Positions 9,141 to 17,312 of a stretch of 64,000 nucleotides of DNA are shown piece after piece (the first letter of the stretch is position 1; each line of letters begins with the position of its first letter). This DNA is from Luteolibacter ambystomatis (GTDB taxonomy: Bacteria > Verrucomicrobiota > Verrucomicrobiia > Verrucomicrobiales > Akkermansiaceae), in assembly GCF_018137965.1 (NCBI RefSeq), contig NZ_CP073100.1, positions 5,033,754 through 5,097,753 of the forward strand, written 5' to 3'. Position numbers and translations under genes: made by a program. Below the pieces are notes generated by a model. The model searched no databases and was not told the origin of the DNA. It worked only from the letters and a program-made list of their open reading frames with translations.

Positions 9141-9680
9141 ATGTCACGAGTTGGCCTCAAGCCCATTTCGCTTCCCGAGAAGGTTGCCGTCAAAGTCGAC
9201 GGTGGCCAGGTGACCGTCGAAGGTCCCAAGGGCAAGCTGAACTTCGCTCTTCCGGAAGGCATCACCCTCACCACCGGGGACGGTGGTGTGACCGTCTCCC
9301 GCTCCACTGAATCCCGCCAGCACAAGGCACTCCACGGCACCGCCCGCAGCTTGATCAACAACATGATCATCGGCGTGTCCAAGGGCTTCGTCAAAGACCT
9401 TGAAATCCAGGGCGTCGGTCTCCGTGCCGCCGTCAAGGGCAAGGAAATCGACCTTTCGCTCGGCCGTTCCCATCCGCTCCTTCACCCGATCCCGGCCGGC
9501 CTCACCGTCACGGTGACCGACAACACCAAGATCAAGGTGGAAGGCATCGACAAGCAGCTCGTCGGCCAGTTCGCCGCCGAGGTCCGCGGCTACTACCCGC
9601 CGGAGCCTTACAAGGGCAAGGGCGTCCGCTACGTCGGCGAATACGTCCGCCGCAAGGAAGGTAAGAGCGTCGGCAAATAA
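9141..9680 (+). CDS. rplF: 50S ribosomal protein L6
   Basis: 179 residues. It begins [18 protein letters not shown] and contains the two L6 repeats, ending with the signature [21 protein letters not shown] purine-rich gagaaagga upstream of the ATG is one of the few Shine-Dalgarno-like sites in the cluster. L6 is near the sarcin-ricin loop and factor-binding site. It follows rpsH after 28 bases. Confidence 0.97.
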   Translation: MSRVGLKPISLPEKVAVKVDGGQVTVEGPKGKLNFALPEGITLTTGDGGVTVSRSTESRQHKALHGTARSLINNMIIGVSKGFVKDLEIQGVGLRAAVKGKEIDLSLGRSHPLLHPIPAGLTVTVTDNTKIKVEGIDKQLVGQFAAEVRGYYPPEPYKGKGVRYVGEYVRRKEGKSVGK

Positions 9681-9721
9681 CGCACGCAAGACGAACGAAA
9701 CCACGAACCGATCAACTGCAA

Positions 9722-10078
9722 ATGAGCAAGATCAACCGCAAGGAAATCCGCCGTCGCGTGCATGCCCGTATCCGCCGCAAGGTGGGGGGTACGACCGAAC
9801 GCCCGCGTCTGGCCATTCATTACTCGAATCAACACATCTACGCGCAGGTCATCGACGACACCGTCGGCAAGACCCTCGCCGCCGCCTCCACCCTCGACAA
9901 GGAAGTGGAAAACGCCTCCTCGAACATCGCCTCCGCCCAGAAGGTCGGCAGCCTGATCGCCGAGCGCGCCAAGGCCGCCAACATCGGCACCGTGGTCTTC
10001 GACCGCGGTGGTCACCTCTACCACGGCAAGGTCAAGGCCCTCGCCGACGCGGCCCGTGAAGGTGGCCTGCAGTTCTAA
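9722..10078 (+). CDS. rplR: 50S ribosomal protein L18
   Basis: 118 residues. [20 protein letters not shown] and the C-terminal [26 protein letters not shown] are typical L18. It binds 5S rRNA together with L5. It follows rplF after 41 bases and precedes rpsE by 17 bases. Confidence 0.97.
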   Translation: MSKINRKEIRRRVHARIRRKVGGTTERPRLAIHYSNQHIYAQVIDDTVGKTLAAASTLDKEVENASSNIASAQKVGSLIAERAKAANIGTVVFDRGGHLYHGKVKALADAAREGGLQF

Positions 10079-10095
10079 TCCCCAGACCGATCAAC

Positions 10096-10806
10096 GTGAG
10101 CAACGACAATACCCAACCTGGAGCAGGTGCTCCGGCTCCCGCCCCTTCTACCGGCGGTAACTTCCGCGGCGGCCCAGGCGGCCAACGCAGTGGTCCTGGT
10201 GGCCAGCGTGGTGGTTTCGGCGGCGGCCCTGGTGGTCAGCGTGGCGGTTTCGGCGGTGGCCCTGGCGGCGACCGCGGCCGTGGTCGCGGCCCGCGCCGTG
10301 ACGACCGCGCCCCGCAGGAGGCCGATGGTCCCCAGCTTGCTGAAAAGGTTGTCTTCATCAACCGCTGCGCCAAGGTCGTCAAGGGCGGCCGTCGCTTCAG
10401 CTTCTCCGCGCTTGTCGTCTCCGGCGACAAGGAAGGCAAAGTGGGCCTCGGTTTCGGCAAGGCCAAGGAAGTCGCCGATGCGATCAAGAAGGCCAGCGAG
10501 ATTGCCAAGCGCTCGCTCAAGCCGATGAACATCGTAGAGGGCACCATCCCGCATGAAATCGTCGCCGAATTCGGCGGTGGCAAGGTGCTCCTGAAGCCCG
10601 CCTCCCCGGGTACCGGAATCATCGCCGGTGGCGGTGTCCGTGCCGTCTGCGAAGCGGTCGGCATCCGTGACGTCCTCGCCAAGTCGATGGGCTCCTCCAA
10701 CCACGCCAACGTGGTGCAGGCCACCCTCAAGGCGCTCTCCCAGCTCCGCACCCGCGACCAGGTCCTGTCCTCCCGCGGCAAGAAGAAAAAGGAAAAGGCC
10801 ATCTGA
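10096..10806 (+). CDS. rpsE: 30S ribosomal protein S5 with long Arg/Gly-rich N-terminal extension
   Basis: The ordinary S5 fold begins only at about residue 75 ([20 protein letters not shown]) and continues through [17 protein letters not shown] and the [15 protein letters not shown] region. Residues 1-72 are an added tail of Gly, Gln, Pro and Arg with a repeated [11 protein letters not shown] unit and a final [12 protein letters not shown]. Total length is 236 residues against about 166 in E. coli. The first codon of the frame is GTG at 10096, 17 bases after rplR; no earlier ATG fits, so the tail is translated if this start is right. S5 shapes the mRNA entry pore and decoding fidelity. Confidence 0.95.
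   Translation: MSNDNTQPGAGAPAPAPSTGGNFRGGPGGQRSGPGGQRGGFGGGPGGQRGGFGGGPGGDRGRGRGPRRDDRAPQEADGPQLAEKVVFINRCAKVVKGGRRFSFSALVVSGDKEGKVGLGFGKAKEVADAIKKASEIAKRSLKPMNIVEGTIPHEIVAEFGGGKVLLKPASPGTGIIAGGGVRAVCEAVGIRDVLAKSMGSSNHANVVQATLKALSQLRTRDQVLSSRGKKKKEKAI
10198..10263 (+). repeat. 33-bp tandem repeat encoding [11 protein letters not shown] in S5
   Basis: Two adjacent 33-base units (10198-10230 and 10231-10263) differ only at synonymous third positions and encode the same 11 residues. Related degenerate units flank them. Conservation of protein over DNA suggests selection on the tail. Confidence 0.8.
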
Positions 10807-10837
10807 GCCGGATCCCCATCCCAACTTCCACTAGGAA

Positions 10838-11284
10838 ATGAAACTTCACGAACTCAAGCCGAACAAGGGTGCCAAGCACCGCGTCAAGCGTCTGGGCTGC
10901 GGCGAAAGCTCCGGCCACGGCAAGACCTCCGGCAAAGGCAACAAGGGCCAGCGCGCCCGCTCCGGCGGCTCCGTCCGCGTGGGCTTCGAAGGCGGCCAGA
11001 TGCCGATCCATCGTCGCCTGCCGAAGAAGGGCTTCAACAACTACGAATTCCGCGACGTCGTCGCGGTGGTGAACCTCAACGACCTCGAGGAAAACTTCGA
11101 TGATGGCGCTGTCATCACCGAGGAAGTTCTCAGAGCCGCGGGCTTCATCAACGGCCGCTATGACAAGGTGAAACTCCTTGGCACCGGCACTCTCACCAAG
11201 AAGCTCACCATCACCGTTTGCGCGGTGAGTGCTTCCGCCCGTGAGAAGGTCGAGAAGGCCGGTGGCACCGTCACGGTGGCCTGA
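10838..11284 (+). CDS. rplO: 50S ribosomal protein L15
   Basis: 148 residues. KLHELKPNKGAKHRVKRLG, the glycine-rich GHGKTSGKGNKGQRAR and EGGQMPIHRRLPKKGF are classic L15. It follows rpsE after 31 bases, leaving no room for rpmD (L30), which usually lies between them. L15 is a late 50S assembly protein. Confidence 0.97.
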   Translation: MKLHELKPNKGAKHRVKRLGCGESSGHGKTSGKGNKGQRARSGGSVRVGFEGGQMPIHRRLPKKGFNNYEFRDVVAVVNLNDLEENFDDGAVITEEVLRAAGFINGRYDKVKLLGTGTLTKKLTITVCAVSASAREKVEKAGGTVTVA

Positions 11285-11318
11285 GGTCCCTTCCCGCATA
11301 CCTCCTGTTTCTCGCCGG

Positions 11319-11344
11319 TGAGGAAGCGCTTGCGCGCTTCCTCA
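11319..11344 (+). other. Hairpin between rplO and secY
   Basis: A perfect 11-base stem (tgaggaagcgc with gcgcttcctca) closes a 4-base loop. It is not followed by a T run, so it is not a standard intrinsic terminator. It could attenuate, stabilise the upstream mRNA, or be incidental. Confidence 0.5.
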
Positions 11345-11357
11345 TCGCGTTTATAAA
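11330..11357 (+). promoter_or_regulatory. Possible secY promoter
   Basis: TTGCGC at 11330-11335 and TATAAA at 11352-11357 are separated by 16 bases and lie 26 bases before the secY ATG. The spacing and sequence fit a housekeeping sigma-factor promoter. The 98-base rplO-secY gap, larger than others in the cluster, also fits an internal promoter. This is sequence resemblance only. Confidence 0.3.
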
Positions 11358-11382
11358 CCGCGCGACTCTTTTCCCTGCCCCA

Positions 11383-12909
11383 ATGATTTCTGCGTTTGCC
11401 AATACCTGGCGGATTCCCGAACTCCGCGACCGCATTTTGTTCACGCTGGCGATGATCATCATCGTCCGCCTCGGCGTCCACATCACGCTCCCGGGCGTGG
11501 ATGGTACCGTGATCAAGGCGCTCATGGATTACCAAAGCAAGGCCGATCCCAAGGATCCGGCCGGTGGCCTGACCGCCGTGCTAGCGATGTTCTCCGGCGG
11601 CGGCCTCCAGGCGGCGGGCCTTTTCGCTCTCGGCATCATGCCCTACATCTCCGCGTCCATCATGATCCAGCTCATGACCGCGGTGGTGCCGAAGCTCGCC
11701 CGCCTTTCCCGTGAGGACGGCGGACGCCAGAAGATCACGCAGTTCACGCGCTATCTCACCATTGTCATCGCGCTGGTCCAGGGTTTCTTCGTCGCCAAGT
11801 CGCTCACCCATCCGGAAAGCATGCCTTATCTTTCCGCGATCGCGACCCATCACCTCGGCACGCTGGTGCCGGATCCATCGCTGACTTGGTATGCCCTGGT
11901 GGTCGCCACGGTGGTGGCCGGAGCCATGCTGCTGATGTGGATCGGTGACCAGATCACCGAGCGCGGCATTGGCAACGGCACTTCGGTGATCATCGCGGTC
12001 AACATCATGGCGTCGCTGCCCGGAGCATTGATCCAGGCCTGGCACTTGTTCGTGGTCCCCGCCAAGGGAACCGCCAGCGATGGCAGCGCCTTCAACTCCT
12101 GGAAGATGCTGCTGATGCTCGTCCTGCTTCTTGTCGTGATCGCGGGTGTCATCGCCCTGACCCAGGCCCAGCGCCGGATCGCGGTCCAGTATGCGAAGCG
12201 CGTCGTCGGCCGGAAGCAGTTCGGCGGCCAGACCCAGTATCTGCCGCTCAAGGTGAACTACGCGGGCGTGATGCCGATCATCTTCGCCACCGCTGTGCTC
12301 TCTCTCCCGCCGATGATGTTGAAGTGGATTTTCCCCAATGCGAGCTGGGCGACGAGATTGAATGACGCCCTCGCCGGTGGCGGCACTTGGTACTACGTCC
12401 TTGGAGCCCTGTTCATCTTCTTCTTCTCCTACTTCTGGGTAGCCACCATGTTCCAGCCGTCCCAGATCGCGGAGGATCTGAAACGCAATGGCGGCTACAT
12501 CCCCGGCGTGCGTCCCGGCAAGCCGACCGCCGAGTTCCTCGATTTCACGATGACCCGCCTGACCTTTGCCGGGGCCATCTTCCTCACGATCATCTTCATG
12601 CTGCCGGTGATGGTTGGCGCGATTGTGAGCCTTCCGCCGAGTTCCCTCGTCCTCCACTTCTTCGGTGGCACCAGCCTGCTGATCATGGTTGGCGTCGTGC
12701 TTGACGTGATGCGCCAGGTGGAAACCCACCTTATCCAGAAGCACTACGACGGCTTCCTCCGCAAGGGTAAGATCAAGGGCCGCTACGACCGCCTCGCCCA
12801 GACCGGTTCCGCGGCTTCGCGGACCGCGCTGGTTTACCTGTGGACCGTGGTCGCCGTGCTGGTGATCTTCGGCACCGCCGTGTGGATCTACAACAGGGGC
12901 GGCCACTGA
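11383..12909 (+). CDS. secY: Preprotein translocase channel subunit SecY
   Basis: 508 residues with ten hydrophobic segments. It begins at the expected point (MISAFANTWRIPELRDRILF) and shows SecY motifs: GLFALGIMPYISASIMIQL (TM2), the IGDQITERGIGNGTS stretch, a YAKRVVGRKQFGG cytosolic loop, and YFWVATMFQPSQIAEDLKR with GGYIPGVRPG. SecY forms the protein-conducting channel with SecE and SecG. It is about 60 residues longer than the E. coli protein, mainly in loops (for example DYQSKADPKDPAGG near residue 47). It is followed after 11 bases by adk. Confidence 0.97.
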   Translation: MISAFANTWRIPELRDRILFTLAMIIIVRLGVHITLPGVDGTVIKALMDYQSKADPKDPAGGLTAVLAMFSGGGLQAAGLFALGIMPYISASIMIQLMTAVVPKLARLSREDGGRQKITQFTRYLTIVIALVQGFFVAKSLTHPESMPYLSAIATHHLGTLVPDPSLTWYALVVATVVAGAMLLMWIGDQITERGIGNGTSVIIAVNIMASLPGALIQAWHLFVVPAKGTASDGSAFNSWKMLLMLVLLLVVIAGVIALTQAQRRIAVQYAKRVVGRKQFGGQTQYLPLKVNYAGVMPIIFATAVLSLPPMMLKWIFPNASWATRLNDALAGGGTWYYVLGALFIFFFSYFWVATMFQPSQIAEDLKRNGGYIPGVRPGKPTAEFLDFTMTRLTFAGAIFLTIIFMLPVMVGAIVSLPPSSLVLHFFGGTSLLIMVGVVLDVMRQVETHLIQKHYDGFLRKGKIKGRYDRLAQTGSAASRTALVYLWTVVAVLVIFGTAVWIYNRGGH

Positions 12910-12920
12910 TCGAAAAGGCC

Positions 12921-13568
12921 ATGGCTCTCCGCGTCGTGCTCCTCGGTCCGCCTGCTTCCGGCAAGGGGACCCAGGGGCGCCGGTTGGCCGACTCCGCGGG
13001 CGTCGCGTACCTCAGTACCGGCGCCCTCTTGCGTGAGGCGGTTGAGAACGGCACCCCGCTCGGTCTTCAAGCGAAGCCGATCCTCGATGAGGGCGGCTAT
13101 CTGCCGGACGACCTGATGTGTGGCATCCTCGGCGAGTGGCTGGAGCGGCATCCGGATGGCTGGGTGCTCGATGGCTTCCCCCGCAGTGTCCCGCAGGCGG
13201 TGTTCCTCGACCAGTGGTTGGAGGATCACGGTCAGTCTCTCGACCGGGTCATTGCGCTCGATGCTCCTCTGGAGGAACTGCTCCATCGCATCCTCGGCCG
13301 TGTGGAATGCCCGGACTGCCGCTGGACCGGCCAGGAATCGCAGGCTCCGGATGATCATTGCCCGATCTGTGGTGCGACAGTGTCCCGCCGCGAAGACGAC
13401 GACGAAACGAATTTCCGCCGCCGTCACGCGGCCTACACGCGCTTCACGGTGCCGCTGCTGGACTACTATCAAACCCATGGCATTCTGAGCCACTTGGACG
13501 CCACGGCGTCCGCCGATGTCGTCAGCGGCGCGATCCGCACCCTGTTCGACCCCACCACGGCCGGTTGA
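12921..13568 (+). CDS. adk: Adenylate kinase with zinc-binding LID
   Basis: It interconverts ATP + AMP and 2 ADP. The start at ATG 12921 gives MALRVVLLGPPASGKGTQ, with the P-loop at residues 9-17 and 215 residues in all. The NMP-binding and core motifs are YLSTGALLREA and DGFPRSVPQA. The LID carries four cysteines (C130, C133, C147, C150) in a CPDC...CPIC arrangement, as in zinc-containing adenylate kinases of Gram-positives and many other phyla. It lies 11 bases after secY and 35 bases before map, the usual secY-adk-map order. Confidence 0.96.
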   Translation: MALRVVLLGPPASGKGTQGRRLADSAGVAYLSTGALLREAVENGTPLGLQAKPILDEGGYLPDDLMCGILGEWLERHPDGWVLDGFPRSVPQAVFLDQWLEDHGQSLDRVIALDAPLEELLHRILGRVECPDCRWTGQESQAPDDHCPICGATVSRREDDDETNFRRRHAAYTRFTVPLLDYYQTHGILSHLDATASADVVSGAIRTLFDPTTAG

Positions 13569-13603
13569 ACCGTCCGCACTTTTTCATTCCTGCATTCCTT
13601 CCC

Positions 13604-14383
13604 ATGGCCCGCCACAATCGCATCCCGATCAAGTCCGCCCGCGATATCGAAAAGATGCGTGATGCCGGACGCGTCGCCTCCGACGTGTTGCAGGAACTCG
13701 CCAAGGCTGTGGAACCAGGCCGCACCACCGGTGAGATCGACAAACTGGCCGCCACGTTGATCGCGAAACACGAGAGCAAGAGCGCCTTCCTCGGCTACCG
13801 CGGCTTCCCCGGCCAGATCTGCATCTCGGTGAACGAGGAGGTCGTCCACGGCATCGGCGGCTCCCGCCGCATCCAGCCGGGGGACATCCTGAAGATCGAC
13901 GTCGGTGTCGTGAAGAGCGGTTTCATCGGTGACAACGCCACCACCGTTCCCGCCGGAGACATCCTCCCGGAAACCAAGCGCCTTCTTGCCGCCACCGAGC
14001 AATCCCTCTACGAAGCCATCGCCTGGGCTCGTCCCGGCAAGCGCCTTTTTGATCTCTGCGGTGCCGTTGAGGACTACGTGAAACCGCTCGGCTTCACCAT
14101 CGTCCGCGACTTCGTCGGCCACGGCGTCGGGCGCAACCTGCATGAGGAGCCGCAGGTGCCGAACTACCGCCCGAACGGCAAGAGCCCGATCCTCATGCCC
14201 GGCATGACCCTCGCCATCGAACCGATGGTGAACGCGGGCCGTCCTGGTGTCCGCATCCTTGATGACGGCTGGACTGTCATCACCGAGGACCGCCAGCCCT
14301 CCGCCCATTTCGAGCACACCGTCCTCGTCACTGATGGTGAGCCGGAGATTCTCACCTGGCGCCCGCGCGAGACCTTCGTGTGA
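13604..14383 (+). CDS. map: Methionine aminopeptidase, type I
   Basis: It removes the initiator Met from nascent proteins. The start at ATG 13604 (MARHNRIPIKSARDIEKMRD) gives 259 residues; the longer open frame overlaps adk. The five metal ligands of the pita-bread fold are D99 (KIDVG), D110 (GDNAT), H173 (GHGVGRNLHEEP), E206 (AIEPM) and E237 (HFEHT). It closes the ribosomal cluster: infA, rpmJ, rpsM and rpoA do not follow. Confidence 0.96.
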   Translation: MARHNRIPIKSARDIEKMRDAGRVASDVLQELAKAVEPGRTTGEIDKLAATLIAKHESKSAFLGYRGFPGQICISVNEEVVHGIGGSRRIQPGDILKIDVGVVKSGFIGDNATTVPAGDILPETKRLLAATEQSLYEAIAWARPGKRLFDLCGAVEDYVKPLGFTIVRDFVGHGVGRNLHEEPQVPNYRPNGKSPILMPGMTLAIEPMVNAGRPGVRILDDGWTVITEDRQPSAHFEHTVLVTDGEPEILTWRPRETFV

Positions 14384-14434
14384 TAGTCATGGTACGGGCC
14401 GCAAGATTGCAGCGCGCACCGTTGTATCCCGGAT

Positions 14435-15307
14435 ATGTTGTGGCCTCGGCTCCTTCTGGCGTGGGTGTTGTTGCTATCGGCGACAGCCTTCGCAATCGAT
14501 TGGCCTTCTGGTTTCCAATTGGAAGAAGAGACGACTTCGCCTGATGGCCGGCTGGGTATTCTTTCGGCCGACGGTAAGGCGTTCCATCGTGATGAGGACC
14601 ACGCCAAGGCCGCGCGCCTGATGTATCTGGCGGATTTGAAGGAACACCGGATCATCAAGGACATCGCGATTCCCGGGTATTCGGAAGCCCGCTATCTTGA
14701 GGTGAATTGGGATGCGGATTCTTCAGCATGCGTGCTGGTGCACCGGGCCCGCCACAGCTTGTTGGGGATCGAGCTGGTGGAGTTGACCCGTCATGGAGCA
14801 CGCCGCACGGATCTCGGGGGCGTTGTCAGCAGAGCTTTGGATCAGACCTACCTTTGTTGCCGGGTGGATTGTCATTTCCGGTTCCTGACCGACGGACGAC
14901 TGATGGTCCGTTGCCTGGGAGATGACAACCCGCGCGAGCTCCAGGATAAGGAGAGAACCTTCGGGTTGTTTACGGGGGTCTTTGATCGTCGCAAGAGTCG
15001 TTGGTCGTCATCAAAATCGGGGGTGTTGGACGAAGGACAATACCAGACGCTGGTGGAGGCCTTTGAACCGTGGACGCCGCCTGGTGGCTCCAACGGGGAT
15101 GTCCTGCATGCGATGGAAGAACGGATGCGGGTCCTCGGGAATGGACTGGAAGCGGTTCTGACCCGGGAGCGGTATCGCGATTTCCAACGGGATCAGGATG
15201 TGTGGAAGGGGGCCGCGAAAAATGGGGAGGCAGCCGTTGTCGATTCGGAATGTGTTCGGTTCGCGGAGAGGCTTGCAAAGATGGAGGCCCTTTTATGGCA
15301 ACCCTGA
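14435..15307 (+). CDS. Hypothetical exported protein
   Basis: 290 residues, family not recognised. Residues 1-20 (LLLAWVLLLSATAFAI) form a signal peptide with likely cleavage after AFA. The mature part starts with a WPSGFQLEEETTSPDGR stretch that looks like the first blade of a WD40-like beta-propeller (PDGRLGILS), then alternates strands and polar loops and ends with a charged helical region (YRDFQRDQDVW, then RFAERLAKMEALL). A role in the periplasm is inferred only from the signal. It stands alone, 51 bases after map, on the same strand. Confidence 0.8.
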   Translation: MLWPRLLLAWVLLLSATAFAIDWPSGFQLEEETTSPDGRLGILSADGKAFHRDEDHAKAARLMYLADLKEHRIIKDIAIPGYSEARYLEVNWDADSSACVLVHRARHSLLGIELVELTRHGARRTDLGGVVSRALDQTYLCCRVDCHFRFLTDGRLMVRCLGDDNPRELQDKERTFGLFTGVFDRRKSRWSSSKSGVLDEGQYQTLVEAFEPWTPPGGSNGDVLHAMEERMRVLGNGLEAVLTRERYRDFQRDQDVWKGAAKNGEAAVVDSECVRFAERLAKMEALLWQP

Positions 15308-15388
15308 GTCCGGGATTTTCCCGCCATTGGAATTCATCGGCCATTTCCCATTTGCCGCTACCGGGATGACCCGTTAGTCAAATAGCCC

Positions 15389-15940
15389 ATGTCGATTTCA
15401 AACTGGATGTCCTGGGAAGGTGGCGTGGATCTCGTGGCCGTCACCCATCCGTCATTGGCGATGCCGAACGTGATCGTGCATGTCGCGCGCGTGGTGCACA
15501 CGCCGGTCGGTTCCGCTCCGGCGGGCATGGTGTTCTGGCAGCCCGATGCGAATGCCGCGCCGGTGGTGATGGGCTTCATCAGCTCGAATCCCACCGTGGG
15601 CGCTTACTTCGGTCCGAAGATTTTCGCGGGCACTCCGTTTGAAAACGCGCCGGTGCTCGATGCCGAGATCACCGTCCGTGGCGAGGGCGATCAAGCGACC
15701 GCCCGCGTGGTGGTCGCCGGTCATACTTTCGAGACTTCATTGAACGGTCTCGGCGATGCCGAACTCATCTCCCGCGAACCGGCCCCTACCGCTCCCTTCC
15801 ACCAGCAGGGCCTCGAGCGTGTGGCAGCCTCCGCCTCGCTCACCGTTGATGGCAGGGAGGTCAATGTGATCGTGCCTCCGGTGGGCATTTCCGGTGGTCC
15901 TGCGGCGGTTTTCTCGCCGAACGGACTCTACGCCCGCTGA
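15389..15940 (+). CDS. Conserved-looking protein of unknown function
   Basis: 183 residues with no signal peptide or transmembrane segment. I do not recognise the family. The sequence is beta-rich and hydrophobic (ISNWMSWEGGVDLVAVTHPS, PNVIVHVARVVHTPVG, ITVRGEGDQATARVVVAG), with low Lys and no obvious catalytic motif. The codon pattern matches its neighbours and the antisense frames lack any family resemblance, so the + frame is preferred. It lies 79 bases upstream of rodA on the same strand. Confidence 0.7.
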   Translation: MSISNWMSWEGGVDLVAVTHPSLAMPNVIVHVARVVHTPVGSAPAGMVFWQPDANAAPVVMGFISSNPTVGAYFGPKIFAGTPFENAPVLDAEITVRGEGDQATARVVVAGHTFETSLNGLGDAELISREPAPTAPFHQQGLERVAASASLTVDGREVNVIVPPVGISGGPAAVFSPNGLYAR

Positions 15941-16019
15941 GCACGCGGTGATCTGATTTTTCACCGACGCCCGCCTTGCCATGGCGGGCGGGGACGGTAT
16001 CGTGCGGTTCTTTCCCGCG

Positions 16020-17213
16020 ATGACGCCGTTCCTGCGTAAACTTCTGGGCATGAACTGGATGCTTGTCCTGGTCATGTATGGCATCCTGATCTTCGGCCTC
16101 TTCATGGTGGAGAGCGCCGCCCGCCACCTGCCTTACCCGGCTGACAAGCACGATCTCTTTCCCTCCGCCGGGCTCTACTACGCCCATCTGGACAAGTACT
16201 GGATCGCGGCCGGCAGCGTCGCTTTCTTCGCCGCTTCGTTCGTGAACTACCGCTGGATCCGTTGGCTGGGCATCCCTGTTTATCTCGTCAGCCTCGGGTT
16301 GATGGGCGTGGCGATGGTGCAGAAGAACGCGGTCTATCAGGTGCATTTCGGCTCCTTCTCGTTCCAGCCCGCACAGCTCGGCATCTTCTCCGGCATCGTC
16401 ATGATTGCCTGGCTGATGCAGGACCTGCCCAAGCTCCATCGCATCTTTGGCTCGCCCCTCGCGCGGATCGGAATCATCGGTGTGACCTCCGCCATCCCCT
16501 TTCTGCTGGTCATGAAGATGGGGGACATGGGTTCCGCGCTGGTGTGGGTTCCCGTGATCGTGGTGGCGCTGGTGATCGGAGGCGTGCCCTTCCGCTACCT
16601 CTCGTTCATGACCTTCATCAGCATCGGGTTGCTTCCGCTCATCAACTTCATCGCGCTGCCGATGTTGTCGAAGCGCGGTCCGGAACGTATCGATACCTGG
16701 CTGCGCATGGCCCAGGGTCAGGAGGTGGACAAGAACGGCGATGCCTACGCCGCCTACTACGTGTCCATGGCCATTGGTAAGTCCGGTTGGAAAGGTGCGG
16801 GCTGGAACGCCAGCGCCGATTCCGGATCGCTGCACGCCCGCAAGTTGATCCCCTTCCTCACCGCCCACAATGACTACATCTTCGGCGTGATTGGAGAGGA
16901 ACTCGGTTTCCGCGGCAGCCTGCTTCTCATCACGGCCTATGGGATACTGCTGATCCAGTGCCTGTTCATCGCCTTTTACAGCAAGGACGTGTCAGGGCGC
17001 CTCATCTGTTGTCTGGTGGTCGCATTGTTCTTCGCGCACATTTTCGAGAACATCGGCATGGACGTGCTGCTGCTGCCCATCACCGGTATCCCGCTGCCGC
17101 TCATCAGCTACTCCGGCACTTTCATCGTGATCTGCATGTTCCTGCTCGGGCTGGTGCAGAGCGTATGGATCCATCGCAACGACGGAGTGGAGGAAGAGCC
17201 CGTGGAGGCTTGA
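16020..17213 (+). CDS. rodA: Rod-shape SEDS peptidoglycan polymerase
   Basis: RodA (SEDS family) polymerises lipid II glycan strands during side-wall growth. The start at ATG 16020 gives MTPFLRKLLGMNWMLVLVMY and 397 residues with about ten membrane segments. Family landmarks are the C-terminal GMDVLLLPITGIPLPLISYS and the loop around FLTAHNDYIFGVIGEELGF. The usual PBP2 partner (mrdA) is not in the window. Its 3' end faces pbpC across a long hairpin. An earlier in-frame ATG at 15981 would add 13 residues. Confidence 0.93.
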   Translation: MTPFLRKLLGMNWMLVLVMYGILIFGLFMVESAARHLPYPADKHDLFPSAGLYYAHLDKYWIAAGSVAFFAASFVNYRWIRWLGIPVYLVSLGLMGVAMVQKNAVYQVHFGSFSFQPAQLGIFSGIVMIAWLMQDLPKLHRIFGSPLARIGIIGVTSAIPFLLVMKMGDMGSALVWVPVIVVALVIGGVPFRYLSFMTFISIGLLPLINFIALPMLSKRGPERIDTWLRMAQGQEVDKNGDAYAAYYVSMAIGKSGWKGAGWNASADSGSLHARKLIPFLTAHNDYIFGVIGEELGFRGSLLLITAYGILLIQCLFIAFYSKDVSGRLICCLVVALFFAHIFENIGMDVLLLPITGIPLPLISYSGTFIVICMFLLGLVQSVWIHRNDGVEEEPVEA

Positions 17214-17214
17214 G

Positions 17215-17309
17215 CAAGGAGCAGGGACATTCCTGTTCCGTTCTTGAAATGAAGCAGCCAGCAAAGCTGGGTGGTTTTCAACACGGGACAGGAATGTCCC
17301 TGCTCCTTG
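17215..17309. repeat. Long inverted repeat between rodA and pbpC
   Basis: Arms 17215-17241 and 17283-17309 match at 26 of 27 positions (caaggagcagggacattcct... against its complement). The 41-base loop can fold again (ttgaaa with tttcaa, ccagc with gctgg). It sits exactly between two convergent genes and has no T run. It may act as a bidirectional transcript end or mRNA stabiliser, or be a copy of a dispersed palindromic repeat. Confidence 0.85.
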
Positions 17310-17312
17310 GAG

